In this document: positions 7,794 to 16,579 of the stretch, piece by piece | How the letters are laid out: every line of letters begins with the position of its first letter | Numbering within the stretch: position 1 is the first letter of the stretch | From: Chloroflexota bacterium | GTDB taxonomy: Bacteria; Chloroflexota; Dehalococcoidia; Lucifugimonadales; UBA2985 | NCBI GenBank assembly: GCA_028877205.1 | Contig: JAPPHY010000003.1 | Coordinates: forward strand, 1-64,000 | Reading direction: 5' to 3' | Length of the DNA: 64,000 nucleotides | Translations under genes and position numbers: made by a program | Notes under the pieces: model-generated | Told to the model about the DNA's origin: nothing | Databases searched by the model: none | Seen by the model: the letters and a program-made list of their open reading frames with translations, nothing else

Positions 7794-10259
7794 ATGCGTT
7801 CCTACGACAACTGGCACGCGCGACTCGCAATGGGCCTGCTCGCGGCTCTGCTGGCCGTAGCCTGCACGCAGGCACAGCCTACGCCAAGTCCGATCCCTTC
7901 GCCGTCCGCGACACCACCGCCGGCGCCCACTCCCAGTCCAACGACCGTCCCGACACCGACGGCCACGGCCGCGCCGACGCAAACGCCGTTGCCCACGGCA
8001 ACCCCCATACCGACGCTCCAGCCCACACCGGTCAGGGAGCGGAACGCCAACCTTGCCCCGTTCAGGCCGCGCTCGTGGACGTACCCGCTAGTGGCCGCGC
8101 CCACTCTCGGCTCGCAGAGAGTCGACGTACTCTCCGTGGACTCCGACACATACATCAGCTGGGCAGTTGGCAACGACGCGTTGGGAAGCGTGGACTACCC
8201 CTTCTTCGTGGACGTGTACCTTGACGGCGTCCTGGCTGAGCGGTGGTCTATGCCGGGCCTGGGAGCAGACGAGGTCATCGCCCTGACGGACTGGGAGAAG
8301 CTCAAAGAGAGGATAAGGCTGGATCCGGGCAGCCACACGCTGAGACTGGTTGTGGACCCGACCGACCTGGTGCCGGAGCTGGACGAGAACGACAACGTGT
8401 ACGAGGTGCAGTTCACCTGGGAGGCTCCGTCCGAGCCCGCGGCCACGCCGGCAGCTCCACCGAACCGGCTGCCGGACCTGGCTCCGGCGATCCCGGACGG
8501 CTGGACAGACTCGCTCATTGCAACGTCATACAGCGGCGACAGGACGGACGGGCCTCTGTCCGTGAACGTCCCCACGTACATCAGCTACGGCTTTCGCAAC
8601 GAGGGCCTCGCCAGCTTCGAGGAGAGGTCGTGGGTGTACCTGTACCTGGACGACGTGCTGGTGTCCGCTCAGGTTGGCGTGGGCCTGCTGGCCGAGGAGA
8701 CGGTCGGCAGCGCCCAATGGGTCGGCCTGCTCGACTCGATCAACCTGACGCCGGGTGTGCACAAGCTACGCCTGGAGCTGGACGCGACCAACCTGATCGA
8801 AGAGGCGGACGAAAGCAACAACTCCATCGAGAAACTGTTCATGTGGGGTCAGGGCGCCGTCGCGCCGATGACGCCCGGCCCAACGCCAACGCCGCGCTTC
8901 ATACCCGAGCCTCTCACGCTGCCCAACCTGGTGCCAGGCTGGCGGCTTGACTGGGACGGCCCCATCATGGTCTCGCACGAGCTGGGCACATTCCGCAATA
9001 GCCCGCTAACCACAGACATGGTCCCCCACGTGGATGTGGTTGTCCACAACGAGAGCACTGTGGCGGCAACGTTGCCATTCACGGTCGACCTCTACCTGGA
9101 CGGAGCGCTGGCACACTCCTTCGACTTCGAGGATGCCATGCACCCCAACGCGCTGTGGTGGTCGGCGGACTGGGACGGCCTCGGCGGCGAGGCCGGTGTC
9201 ACTCCAGGCGAGCACACGCTGAGGATGGTCATCGATCCCGACAACCGGGTGGTCGAGGCCAACGAGGCAGACAACGAATACGAGGTCACGCTGAGCTGGA
9301 TCAGCGGCCCATTGCCCGAGCCGTCGCCCACCACGTACACGCAGGATGAGCTGCGCGCGATGCTCTCCGACCTGCAGGAGTTGGTGGACAACCGGGAGCC
9401 GGTCCTTGAGCCCGGAGTTCGCGACAATACCGGGGACGTGCTCCGGGTGGCGGAGGCGGGCTACTACCTGCTCACCGGCACTAGCCTCCGCGACGAGCGC
9501 GTGGACGTCTACCTGCTCAACCAGCGCGAGTACATTGACTGGATCGACGACCACTACATCGAGCGGCTGGCGCTTACCGACGGCGCGGACCGGGCCGCAA
9601 TCCTGGTCGAGCGGGACTACGTGCTGGAGCACTCGGGCGGGCTGAAGCTGCCACGCTACGGCAAGATCGCTGTGGCGGTCGACGCAGAGCGCGGCATGGC
9701 GGAGGTCATCGGCTCGCTGATGCACGAGCTGGGCCACATGCGACAGTCCCTGCTCAACCCCAACCAGGGCCGGGGAACTTCGTCACGCGATCCGGATGCC
9801 CTGAAGGAGGCTCAGGCGCAGCAGTTCGAGCGGGCCTTCTGGCTGGAGATGGAGCGATTCACCGGCCTGGAGCTCCTCTCCTTTCCGGACCACCCCGGGC
9901 TGAACGACCTCATCAGCTTTGGCTTTGATACCTGGTTCGCCGAGCCGGACGTGAGCGTGCACACATTCGGGTTCCTGATCCAGTGGCTGTCCGTGCTGGG
10001 CGACCCGAACCTGGTGCACCTCAAGGAGGAGCTGACGTCCCAGGGGCGGCTGGGTCGCGACGCCTCGCTGGAGCTGTACGACTACCTGGTGGCCCTGCCC
10101 GCGGAGTCCGTGGAGGCGTATGTGCAGGCCAGGGCGCAGTCGATCCCGACGCACGGCGAGACCATCAAGGAGATTGCGACAAGCAGGCTTGTTTCCGACC
10201 TCCACCCGGACCGTGAGGGCTCTCCCAGCCTTCGGGAGATGGGACTGCTTGCGCCATAG
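7794..10259 (+). CDS. Lipoprotein with three CARDB repeats and a C-terminal HExxH zincin-like domain
   Basis: The 821-aa exported lipoprotein has an N-terminal hydrophobic segment ending in lipobox LAVAC (Cys 24 or so), then about 55 residues rich in Pro/Thr/Ser that work as a cell-surface spacer. Three repeats of about 130 residues follow (roughly 85-215, 225-350, 375-500). Each starts NLAPF/DLAPA/NLVPG and ends in a pattern such as [17 protein letters not shown], typical of CARDB adhesion-like beta domains. The C-terminal third holds HELGHM near residue 644, a zinc-metallopeptidase motif. Transcription appears leaderless. The ligand or substrate is unknown; a surface-bound peptidase with adhesive domains is the simplest reading. 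Confidence 0.85.
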   Translation: MRSYDNWHARLAMGLLAALLAVACTQAQPTPSPIPSPSATPPPAPTPSPTTVPTPTATAAPTQTPLPTATPIPTLQPTPVRERNANLAPFRPRSWTYPLVAAPTLGSQRVDVLSVDSDTYISWAVGNDALGSVDYPFFVDVYLDGVLAERWSMPGLGADEVIALTDWEKLKERIRLDPGSHTLRLVVDPTDLVPELDENDNVYEVQFTWEAPSEPAATPAAPPNRLPDLAPAIPDGWTDSLIATSYSGDRTDGPLSVNVPTYISYGFRNEGLASFEERSWVYLYLDDVLVSAQVGVGLLAEETVGSAQWVGLLDSINLTPGVHKLRLELDATNLIEEADESNNSIEKLFMWGQGAVAPMTPGPTPTPRFIPEPLTLPNLVPGWRLDWDGPIMVSHELGTFRNSPLTTDMVPHVDVVVHNESTVAATLPFTVDLYLDGALAHSFDFEDAMHPNALWWSADWDGLGGEAGVTPGEHTLRMVIDPDNRVVEANEADNEYEVTLSWISGPLPEPSPTTYTQDELRAMLSDLQELVDNREPVLEPGVRDNTGDVLRVAEAGYYLLTGTSLRDERVDVYLLNQREYIDWIDDHYIERLALTDGADRAAILVERDYVLEHSGGLKLPRYGKIAVAVDAERGMAEVIGSLMHELGHMRQSLLNPNQGRGTSSRDPDALKEAQAQQFERAFWLEMERFTGLELLSFPDHPGLNDLISFGFDTWFAEPDVSVHTFGFLIQWLSVLGDPNLVHLKEELTSQGRLGRDASLELYDYLVALPAESVEAYVQARAQSIPTHGETIKEIATSRLVSDLHPDREGSPSLREMGLLAP

Positions 10260-10264
10260 CGCGT

Positions 10265-10293
10265 TTGACCACCACTGCGCGGTGTACTAAACT
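10265..10293 (+). promoter_or_regulatory. Promoter of tRNA-Gln
   Basis: TTGACC (10265-10270), a 17-bp spacer and TAAACT (10288-10293), 16 nt before the mature tRNA 5' end. Spacing is ideal. It begins right after the stop codon of the lipoprotein gene. Confidence 0.75.
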
Positions 10294-10309
10294 TGATAGA
10301 CGCCCGCGT

Positions 10310-10383
10310 TGCCGAGTGGTGTAGCGGTAGCACGCCTGACTCTGGATCAGGTAACCCTGGTTCGAATCCAGGCTCGGCAGCCA
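10310..10383 (+). tRNA. tRNA-Gln (anticodon CUG)
   Basis: The 74-nt cloverleaf includes an encoded CCA. Acceptor TGCCGAG (10310-10316) pairs with CTCGGCA. The anticodon stem CCTGA/TCAGG (10335-10339, 10347-10351) encloses loop CTCTGGA with anticodon CTG at 10342-10344, and the T arm is CCTGG-TTCGAAT-CCAGG. Discriminator G. Confidence 0.95.
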
Positions 10384-10576
10384 GCTTGCTTTCTCTTCAA
10401 CAACACTGCGTTCGCCTCTTCACTTATCCCAAGCTGCTCAGTGTCGCCGCGGCCGTGAGGACGGCCTATCCTGATAGACGGAAGCTGGCCTGGGAGCTTT
10501 GAGAGACAAGCTTGGTATGGTACGCTTAGATGTAGGAATACCAAACAGGCTACTTCATCGCCTCGTGGGAGGGAAC

Positions 10577-11080
10577 ATGGGCCAGAAACTGAAGCAGGGC
10601 GATAGATTTCCATCGATCGCGCTGAGGCTGACCAGCGGCGAGAGCGTTACCTTGCCGGACGGCATGCCCAGCCGCTATGCCGCAGTGCTCTTCTACCGCG
10701 GCCACTGGTGAGGCTACTGCAAGCGGCAGTTGGCCGCGTGGGAGGAGCGCAAGGCGGAGCTGGAGGAGTTGGGCGCCACCGTCTACGCCGTCAGCGTGGA
10801 TACCCTTGAGCAGTCGCAGGAAGTGGCCGAACGCGGCCTGACATTCCCTATCGCCTATGGTGCGACCCGCGAGGACGCCGACCTGATCGACGCCTGGTGG
10901 GACGACGGCCACGGCGGTCACATTCAGCCGGCGGAGTTTCTCCTGGGACGCGGCGGCGTGGTTCTCGGCTCCATGTACGCATCCGGTCCGGTGGGCCGCA
11001 TGTCAGCCGAGGAAGCCATCCAGCTGATAAACTCCCGGGAGCAGCGCCGGCGCGAGCGGGAGTCAAGCACGACCAGCTAG
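10577..11080 (+). CDS. Peroxiredoxin-like (AhpC/TSA-type) protein, probable selenoprotein with in-frame TGA (Sec45)
   Basis: Thioredoxin-fold redoxin predicted to reduce peroxides or disulfides. Reading through TGA 10709-10711 gives 167 aa: residues 1-44 contain KQGDRFPSIALRL and end in VLFYRGHW, the TGA is residue 45, and GYCKRQLAAWEERKAEL follows. Known homologues have the form YRGxWCxYCxxQL, so the TGA stands at the active-site Cys and leaves a U-x-x-C motif with Cys48. After it come VYAVSVDTLEQSQEVAERG and a normal redoxin C-terminus. GGAGG at 10568-10572 supports ATG 10577. Both halves share one frame with no shift, and a hairpin surrounds the TGA. The alternative is a nonsense-mutated gene, but the exact position favours selenocysteine. 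No sel genes are in the window. Confidence 0.8.
10697..10738 (+). promoter_or_regulatory. Candidate bacterial SECIS hairpin around the TGA codon
   Basis: Two nested or alternative folds are visible. Immediately after the TGA, GGCTACTGC (10712-10720) pairs with GCAGT plus GGCC (10726-10735) across loop AAGCG with one bulged T at 10731. A larger arm CGCGGCCA (10697-10704) is perfectly complementary to TGGCCGCG (10731-10738) and encloses the TGA. The loop is closer to the TGA than in E. coli fdhF, so recognition by SelB is inferred. Confidence 0.5.
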
Positions 11081-11149
11081 CTGCGCCGATTCGAGAACGG
11101 GCTGCTGCAAGGCTGCGCCGTCCCGCTGGTTCGTTCTGAGACCTGCGCC

Positions 11150-12094
11150 CTAGTCCCCGCTGCGGAGAATCTCGTCGATCTCCGTCATGTCCTCCGGCGT
11201 GAGCACCCAGTCGGCGGCCTTGACGTTTGCGGTCACCTGCTCGTTCTTCGTTGCGCCCGCAATCACTGAGCATACGGCGGAGTTGCCTAGAAGCCACGCA
11301 ATCGCCAGCTCTACCATCGGATGGCCCCGCTCCTCGGCAAACGTCTCCAGCTTGCCAAGCATGGCGTAGTTCTTCTCCGTCAGGGTGTTGGCTTGGGCGC
11401 GCTCGTTGCCGGTCAGCCGAGCGCCCTCCGGCAGAGCTTCGCCCTGCCGGTACTTGCCGGTCAGGAAACCGCTGGCCAGCGGGTAGAAGGGCAGAATGCC
11501 AATGCTGTACTCGTGGCAGAAGGGCACCAGCTCCCGCTCGACGGAGCGGTTGAGCATGTTGTACTCGGGCTGCACGGTGACGAACTGGTTGAGGCTGTTG
11601 GCGCGGGCCAGCCAGTTGGCTTCGCTGACCTGCCATGCGGCGAAGTTCGAGCAGCCGATGTAGCGCACCTTGCCTTGGTGCACCAGGTCGTCGAGGGCGC
11701 GCATGGTCTCCTCGATCGGCGTGTTGGGGTCCGGCCGGTGGATCTGGTAGAGGTCGATGTAGTCGGTCTGGAGGAAGCGGAGGCTGGCCTCAACCTGGTT
11801 CATGATGTGGTTGCGGGACGCGCCTCGCCTGTTGGGGCCTTCACCCACGGGGTTGCCGGCCTTGCTGGCGATGATGACGTCGTGGCGGTTGCCCTTGAGC
11901 GCCAGCCCGATTCGCTCCTCGGACAGGCCGTTGCCGTAGCTGTCCGCCGTGTCGATGAAGTTGATCCCCTCGTCCACGGCGTGACGGAATACCCTTATGG
12001 AGCTCTCCTCATCCATCCTGAAACCAAAGTTGTTGGTGCCCAGCCCGACGACCGAGACGTGAAGGCCGGACGAACCCATGCGCCTGTACTGCAT
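11150..12094 (-). CDS. Aldo/keto reductase
   Basis: NADPH-dependent oxidoreductase of the AKR superfamily (TIM barrel, 314 aa), reducing aldehydes or ketones; substrate unknown. The catalytic tetrad is visible: Asp and Tyr in INFIDTADSYGNG, Lys in IIASKAG, His in LYQIHRPDPNTP. The family signature GKVRYIGCSNFAAWQ and the C-terminal cofactor region SVIAGATKNEQV are present. The N-terminus MQYRRMGSSGLHVS is typical, and ATG 12094 has an AGGAG sequence shortly upstream in the transcript. It stands alone on the reverse strand, downstream of two acyl-CoA dehydrogenase genes with a 39-nt gap, and may be co-transcribed with them. Confidence 0.93.
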   Translation of the reverse strand: MQYRRMGSSGLHVSVVGLGTNNFGFRMDEESSIRVFRHAVDEGINFIDTADSYGNGLSEERIGLALKGNRHDVIIASKAGNPVGEGPNRRGASRNHIMNQVEASLRFLQTDYIDLYQIHRPDPNTPIEETMRALDDLVHQGKVRYIGCSNFAAWQVSEANWLARANSLNQFVTVQPEYNMLNRSVERELVPFCHEYSIGILPFYPLASGFLTGKYRQGEALPEGARLTGNERAQANTLTEKNYAMLGKLETFAEERGHPMVELAIAWLLGNSAVCSVIAGATKNEQVTANVKAADWVLTPEDMTEIDEILRSGD

Positions 12095-12133
12095 GTATGG
12101 TGCTCCTCTCCTGCGGTCAATGTGATTGTGACA

Positions 12134-13276
12134 TTATACACGAATCCGGGGCTCGTCCCACGACGCGGCGATCCGCTCGTGGTGGTACGCGGCGCCTCCC
12201 AGCAGCATCTCGCCCGCGATGGCCCGCTTGTGGTACAGGTGCAAGCTCAGCTCTGTGGTGAAGCCGATGGCGCCGTGGCACTGGTGGGCCGTCGCGGTCA
12301 CCTTGCGAGCGGCCTCGGCCGTCCACGCCTGGGCCATCGAAACTTGCGGAGCGTCGGAATGCCCGTTCGAGACCAGCCAGGCCGCCTGTTGCGTCAGGTG
12401 GCGCGCCGACTCCACGTCCGCAAGCATGTTGGCGCAGTGGTGCTGGATGGCCTGGAAGCTGCCGACGGGCCGCCCGAAGGCGTGCCGCTCCTTGACGTAC
12501 TCGACGGTCATGTCCAGCGCCGCCTGCGCTCCGCCGACCAGCTCGGCGCAGCGGCCTATGCCCTCCCACACCATCATCCGGTTCACGAGAGGACCGCCGT
12601 AGTTCGCCAGGCCGAGCAGGCTCTGCGCCGGTGTCCATGTGTCCCGAAACTCAACCTCGCAAAACCTGTCGATTCCCATAACCGGCAGCCGCGTCACGGC
12701 AACGCCGGGGCTACCTGCATCGACCACGAACAGCGACAGGCCGTCTGAAGGCCCGCCGGTATCGATGGTCTTGGCAACCACTATCAGCCGGTCGGCGGGG
12801 GAGGGCACAAGCGTCTTGACGCCGTTGAGCACGTAGCCGCCCGCAGATGGTTCGGCCTGCAGTTCCACGCCTTCCGCGCCGTGGGAACCGCCCGGCTCGC
12901 GCAGGGCGAGAGCCATCGTGAGCTCGCCGGAGGCTATTCGCGGCAGGAGCTCCTTTCTCTGCTCCGCCGTGCCTGAGCCTAGAACGGCGAGCGCGCACAC
13001 GGAAGTGGCGAGAAACGGCCCGGGCAGCAGGCTGCGCCCCATCTCCTCAAGCACGACCGCAAGCTCCGCGAATCCCAGCCCCGCGCCTCCGTAGAGCTGC
13101 GGTACTGTCAGCCCCAGCAAGCCCTTGGCGGACAGGCTGTGCCACGCCGATTGGGGGAGCGGGTTCTCGTCGTACTGCGCTGCCATCAGGAGCGACTCGG
13201 GCCACTCGCGGGCCAGCAGCTCGCTGACGGTGGAGCGGAGCGCTTCCTGTTGCTCGGTCAGGCCGAAGTCCATCAC
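12134..13276 (-). CDS. Acyl-CoA dehydrogenase family protein (subunit lacking canonical Glu base)
   Basis: FAD-dependent acyl-CoA dehydrogenase fold, 380 aa, starting MDFGLTEQQEALRSTV. It shows the N-terminal helical domain, a middle beta domain (MALALREPGG, GYVLNGVKTLVPS) and a C-terminal helical domain (ERHAFGRPVGSFQAIQHH, CHGAIGFTTELSLHLYHKR). The usual YEGTxxxQ loop carrying the catalytic Glu is missing from the end. The start overlaps the stop of the neighbouring acyl-CoA dehydrogenase by 4 nt. Paired subunits of this sort, one with and one without the Glu, form heterotetramers in steroid side-chain oxidation (ChsE-type), so an alpha2beta2 enzyme is inferred. Substrate unknown. Confidence 0.9.
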   Translation of the reverse strand: MMDFGLTEQQEALRSTVSELLAREWPESLLMAAQYDENPLPQSAWHSLSAKGLLGLTVPQLYGGAGLGFAELAVVLEEMGRSLLPGPFLATSVCALAVLGSGTAEQRKELLPRIASGELTMALALREPGGSHGAEGVELQAEPSAGGYVLNGVKTLVPSPADRLIVVAKTIDTGGPSDGLSLFVVDAGSPGVAVTRLPVMGIDRFCEVEFRDTWTPAQSLLGLANYGGPLVNRMMVWEGIGRCAELVGGAQAALDMTVEYVKERHAFGRPVGSFQAIQHHCANMLADVESARHLTQQAAWLVSNGHSDAPQVSMAQAWTAEAARKVTATAHQCHGAIGFTTELSLHLYHKRAIAGEMLLGGAAYHHERIAASWDEPRIRV

Positions 13277-14532
13277 CGGGGCAGTCCAAGGCCGCGCTGG
13301 GCGATGATGTTTCGCTGGATCTCGGAGGCGCCCTCGTAGATTGTCTCCGAAAGCGAGCTGACGTCCCCCAACGCAATCCTACCCCGGAGGGGTAAACGAT
13401 CGGCGTCTGGAAGGAGGAGGGCGTCGGGGCCCAGCGTGCGCAGGGCGACGGCGGCCACGTGCTGCCACGTCTCACTGGTCATCAGCTTGCTCATGGAGGA
13501 CTGGTGCGTGATGGGCAGACCTTGGTCGCTGAGCCAGGCAACTTTGTACGCCGCGAGGCGGCTCGTCTCCACCTTCACCGAAGCATCCGCAAGCCGCTGG
13601 CGCACCGCCGGGTCGTCCAGTAGCGAGCGGCCGCCACTGCGCCCGGACGCCTGCGCGTACTCGATCACGTCTTCCAGCAGCCCCTGGGCGCGGCCCACGT
13701 TCTCGATGCCGGATCGCTCCAGGTCAAGGGCGCTCATAGCCACCTGCCAGCCCTCGTCGTGGCCGCCCAGGAGATTCTCGGTGGGTACGCGCACGTCGTC
13801 GAACACCACCTCGTTGAGCATGCCGTACCTGCCGTGGGACTCCTCGATGGGCTTCAGGCTGATTCCGGGGGAGCGCATGTCCACGAGGAAGTAGCCGAGG
13901 TTGTGGTGCCTGTGCTCCTCCGGGCCTGTACGTGCCAGCACGTGGGCCCAGTCGGCGCGGGCTGCGCCGCCCACGAACTTCTTGCGGCCGCTGAGCACGT
14001 AGTGGTCGCCATTCAGCGTGGCGGTTGTGGACATCGCGGCCATGTCGGAACCTGCCTCCGGCTCGGTGTATGCCTGGCACCAGAACACGTCGGCGCGGGC
14101 TATGGCGGGCAGGTGTATGCGCTTTTGCTGCTCAGAGCCGAACCGCATCAGGACGGGGCCGATAATGTTCGGCCCGTCGTCGAAGGCGACGACCTGTGGC
14201 ACACCCCGGTACGACATCGCCTCCACGATGAGTGTATGGGTGACGCGTGATGCGCCGCGACCGCCGTGCTCAGAGGGCCAGTGGATGGTGGTCCACCCTA
14301 GGCGGGCCAGTTCACGGCGGGCCTCCGTCACCAGCGGCCAGAGCGCATCCGAGAAGGCGTCACGCTCGCACCAGCGCAGCTCCTCCGGCATGCAGTCGCG
14401 GATGAAGCGCTCCACCTCCGAGCGGAGGGCCACTTGCTCAGGGCTGAACCGGAAGTCCAACGCGTTTACTCTGGGTGTGTGGCCGCGCTCATCCGAGGCG
14501 GCTCCCGAGGAGTGGCCTACTCCTCCCACCAC
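13273..14532 (-). CDS. Acyl-CoA dehydrogenase (catalytic subunit)
   Basis: FAD-dependent dehydrogenase introducing an alpha-beta double bond in an acyl-CoA, 419 aa. Motifs: WPSEHGGRGAS, WCQAYTEPEAGSDMA, GRKKFVGGAARADW and the C-terminal IYEGASEIQRNIIAQRGLG, where the Glu of YEGAS is in the usual catalytic-base position. The first in-frame ATG is 14532, which overlaps the GNAT gene by 16 nt; the family-like beginning is LDFRFSPEQVALRSE, so an alternative TTG start at codon 25 is possible. It precedes and overlaps the second dehydrogenase gene (ATGA), which suggests equimolar synthesis of two subunits. Confidence 0.92.
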   Translation of the reverse strand: MVGGVGHSSGAASDERGHTPRVNALDFRFSPEQVALRSEVERFIRDCMPEELRWCERDAFSDALWPLVTEARRELARLGWTTIHWPSEHGGRGASRVTHTLIVEAMSYRGVPQVVAFDDGPNIIGPVLMRFGSEQQKRIHLPAIARADVFWCQAYTEPEAGSDMAAMSTTATLNGDHYVLSGRKKFVGGAARADWAHVLARTGPEEHRHHNLGYFLVDMRSPGISLKPIEESHGRYGMLNEVVFDDVRVPTENLLGGHDEGWQVAMSALDLERSGIENVGRAQGLLEDVIEYAQASGRSGGRSLLDDPAVRQRLADASVKVETSRLAAYKVAWLSDQGLPITHQSSMSKLMTSETWQHVAAVALRTLGPDALLLPDADRLPLRGRIALGDVSSLSETIYEGASEIQRNIIAQRGLGLPR

Positions 14533-15098
14533 GATGAGCGATCGGACAGCGAGATCTCCAGGACCACCAGGTCCTTGTAGCTACCGAAGTAGTCCCTGAT
14601 GCGGGCAGGCAGCGTGGCCACCTTCTCGAATCCCATCCTCTCGGCAACCTCGATTGCGGCGTCCTCGCGCTCCGGCACCAGCTCCATCACCACCCTGTAC
14701 AGCTCCAGCTCGGCGGCGATGTCCAGAAGCTCACGCATGAGCCTGCGGCCCAGGCCCTTGCCCCTGAATTCCGGGTCCACCACCAGGCGAAGCTCGCCGA
14801 TGTGCCTGCGGGCAAAGACGCGGCTCCTGTGAAGCGTGGCATCCGCAATGACCCTGTCGCCGTGGAGGGCCTCGATTGGGATTACGCGCTCCAGGTTGAT
14901 GTCCTGCGTCCAGCCGTTGATCACTTCCGGGTCGGTCACCGTATCCTTCAGGTAGTACAGGTCCTCCTCCGGAACGCGCTGGAAGAGGCTGAGCAGCGCT
15001 TCGTTGTCACCTGAGGCCAGGGGTCTGATCTCCACCTCCGTGCCGTCGTTGAGAGAGAAGCTCTTGGGGTAGCCCTCAAAGGAAGGTGTAGATGGCAT
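14517..15098 (-). CDS. GNAT family N-acetyltransferase
   Basis: Cytosolic acetyl-CoA-dependent N-acetyltransferase, 193 aa. The acetyl-CoA loop is LRLVVDPEFRGKGLGRRLMR (motif A, R/QxxGxG/A) near residues 103-122, followed by MGFEKVATLPARIRDYFGSYKDLVVL, which resembles the C-terminal part of protein- or small-molecule-acetylating GNATs. A strong AAGGAGG precedes ATG 15098 in the transcript. The 3' end overlaps the following acyl-CoA dehydrogenase by 16 nt, suggesting one operon. A role in acetylating acyl-CoA synthetases or dehydrogenases is possible but not shown by sequence. Confidence 0.9.
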   Translation of the reverse strand: MPSTPSFEGYPKSFSLNDGTEVEIRPLASGDNEALLSLFQRVPEEDLYYLKDTVTDPEVINGWTQDINLERVIPIEALHGDRVIADATLHRSRVFARRHIGELRLVVDPEFRGKGLGRRLMRELLDIAAELELYRVVMELVPEREDAAIEVAERMGFEKVATLPARIRDYFGSYKDLVVLEISLSDRSSWWEE

Positions 15099-15355
15099 GG
15101 TCGCCTCCTTAGCTTGACTAGCTTGATGGCCCTACCACGGGGAGCGGGCCGCATACTGCAATTCTAATACACTCCGGCGCGGGATGATAGACCGCTTGCC
15201 CGGCCTCGGGTCTGTTGGAAAAGCCGCGCCTTTACAGGAACGTGACGGGGGATTGACTACCCTACCGAATGACAATACCATATGGTGAATCACGGCCGCC
15301 CAGCGGCCATGGTCTGTTTTGCTTAACGAATGACAGGAGACTGGAGGTCTCAAGC

Positions 15356-16483
15356 ATGGGACGCTTGGCGATGACTCGATACTTTGCGCTAACGGCAGCG
15401 GCACTCATGCTGGCCGTCTTTGCGGGCTGCGGCGGCGGCGACCCCGATACCACGGAGGCCCCCAGCATATCGCAGGGCCGGTGGGCCCACACCGCTACAC
15501 TTCTGGAGGATGGCCGCGTGCTGATTGTGGGCGGAAACATGTCAGCATCAGGCAAGCTGGATTCCGCCGAGATCTACGACCCCGCCTCCGGGACGTGGTC
15601 GTCTGCGGGCAGCATGTCGGACAAGCGGGGCGAGGGTCACACCGCCACGCTCCTGAGCGACGGCCGCGTCCTTGTTTTCGGCGAGACGGACGAGCCGACC
15701 GCGGACATCTATGATCCTGCCACCAACCAGTGGTCAACGGTGGCGAATCTGAACTTTGCGCGAGAAGCGGCTTCAGGCACGCTGCTGGCAGACGGCCGCG
15801 TACTGGTGGCCGGCGGCCTGGACGCTACCAAGGCGGGACGCGAGCAGGTGGATTCCGCAGAGATATTTGACCCTGCTACCGGTGAGTGGACACTGGCAGC
15901 CAGCATGGCCAACGTAAACTCCAACCACAAGGCGATCCTGCTAGGCGACGGGAGAGTCTTGCTCGCCGGAGGGATGAAGACGGAGATCTACGACCCGGAG
16001 ACGGACTCCTGGTCAGACGCAGGAACTCCCGACCGCGAGCGGTCGTGGGGCTACACTGCGGACCTGTTGAACGACGGGAGAATCCTGGTGACCGGCGGAG
16101 TGTTCCTGCGCGGCGGCTGGCAGGGCATACCCAGCGCGCCCATCAGAAACGCGGAGATTTATGACTTTGACACTGGCGCGTGGGAGAGAAAGGCCGACAT
16201 GAATGAGCCTCGCGGCGACCACGCTTCGGCGCTGCTCAAGGACGGAAAGGTGCTTGTGATAGCGGGCTCTGAGCTCGAAATGTATGACCCAGGCAGCGAC
16301 ACCTGGACGCTGGCCGGCAAGCTGATGACTGAGCGGGACCTCGACGAGCCCCTCCTCACGGCAACAGTGCTGAGTGACGGAACGGTACTGATTGTCGGCG
16401 GCAAAGGGGAGGTCGACGAGAGAGCGAGAGGCCTCGCAGCGGTTGAGATATACGACCCGGCCACGTTCGAGGCTGCTGAGTAG
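15356..16483 (+). CDS. Kelch-repeat beta-propeller lipoprotein, paralogue 1
   Basis: Exported lipoprotein of 375 aa. Signal peptide MGRLAMTRYFALTAA and a lipobox FAGC lead into CGGGDPD. Seven repeats of 45-55 residues follow, each with the pattern HTATLLxDGRVLVVGG, then AEIYDPATxxW and a short A-G-S-M turn; this is the Kelch/galactose-oxidase-type blade, so a seven-bladed propeller is expected. GGAGG at 15343-15347 supports ATG 15356. It is the first of three tandem paralogues sharing signal peptide, blade count and the GLDATKAGRE insertion in blade 3. No catalytic residues are evident; a surface binding role is likely. Confidence 0.9.
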   Translation: MGRLAMTRYFALTAAALMLAVFAGCGGGDPDTTEAPSISQGRWAHTATLLEDGRVLIVGGNMSASGKLDSAEIYDPASGTWSSAGSMSDKRGEGHTATLLSDGRVLVFGETDEPTADIYDPATNQWSTVANLNFAREAASGTLLADGRVLVAGGLDATKAGREQVDSAEIFDPATGEWTLAASMANVNSNHKAILLGDGRVLLAGGMKTEIYDPETDSWSDAGTPDRERSWGYTADLLNDGRILVTGGVFLRGGWQGIPSAPIRNAEIYDFDTGAWERKADMNEPRGDHASALLKDGKVLVIAGSELEMYDPGSDTWTLAGKLMTERDLDEPLLTATVLSDGTVLIVGGKGEVDERARGLAAVEIYDPATFEAAE

Positions 16484-16579
16484 GACCCGAATCCGGGCAC
16501 AGTCGCTGAGCCGGTGGGTCAGGCTATTTCATAGAGCAGACTAGCGGTACGGCGCTTAGGCCGTGCACGGGAGGGCCTA

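Noticed and set aside
10577-10711. Reading the redoxin gene as a simple nonsense-mutated pseudogene
   Set aside because: The TGA is precisely at the active-site Cys codon, the frame is intact on both sides, and RBS and hairpin are present, which together favour selenocysteine. It cannot be excluded without the Sec machinery.
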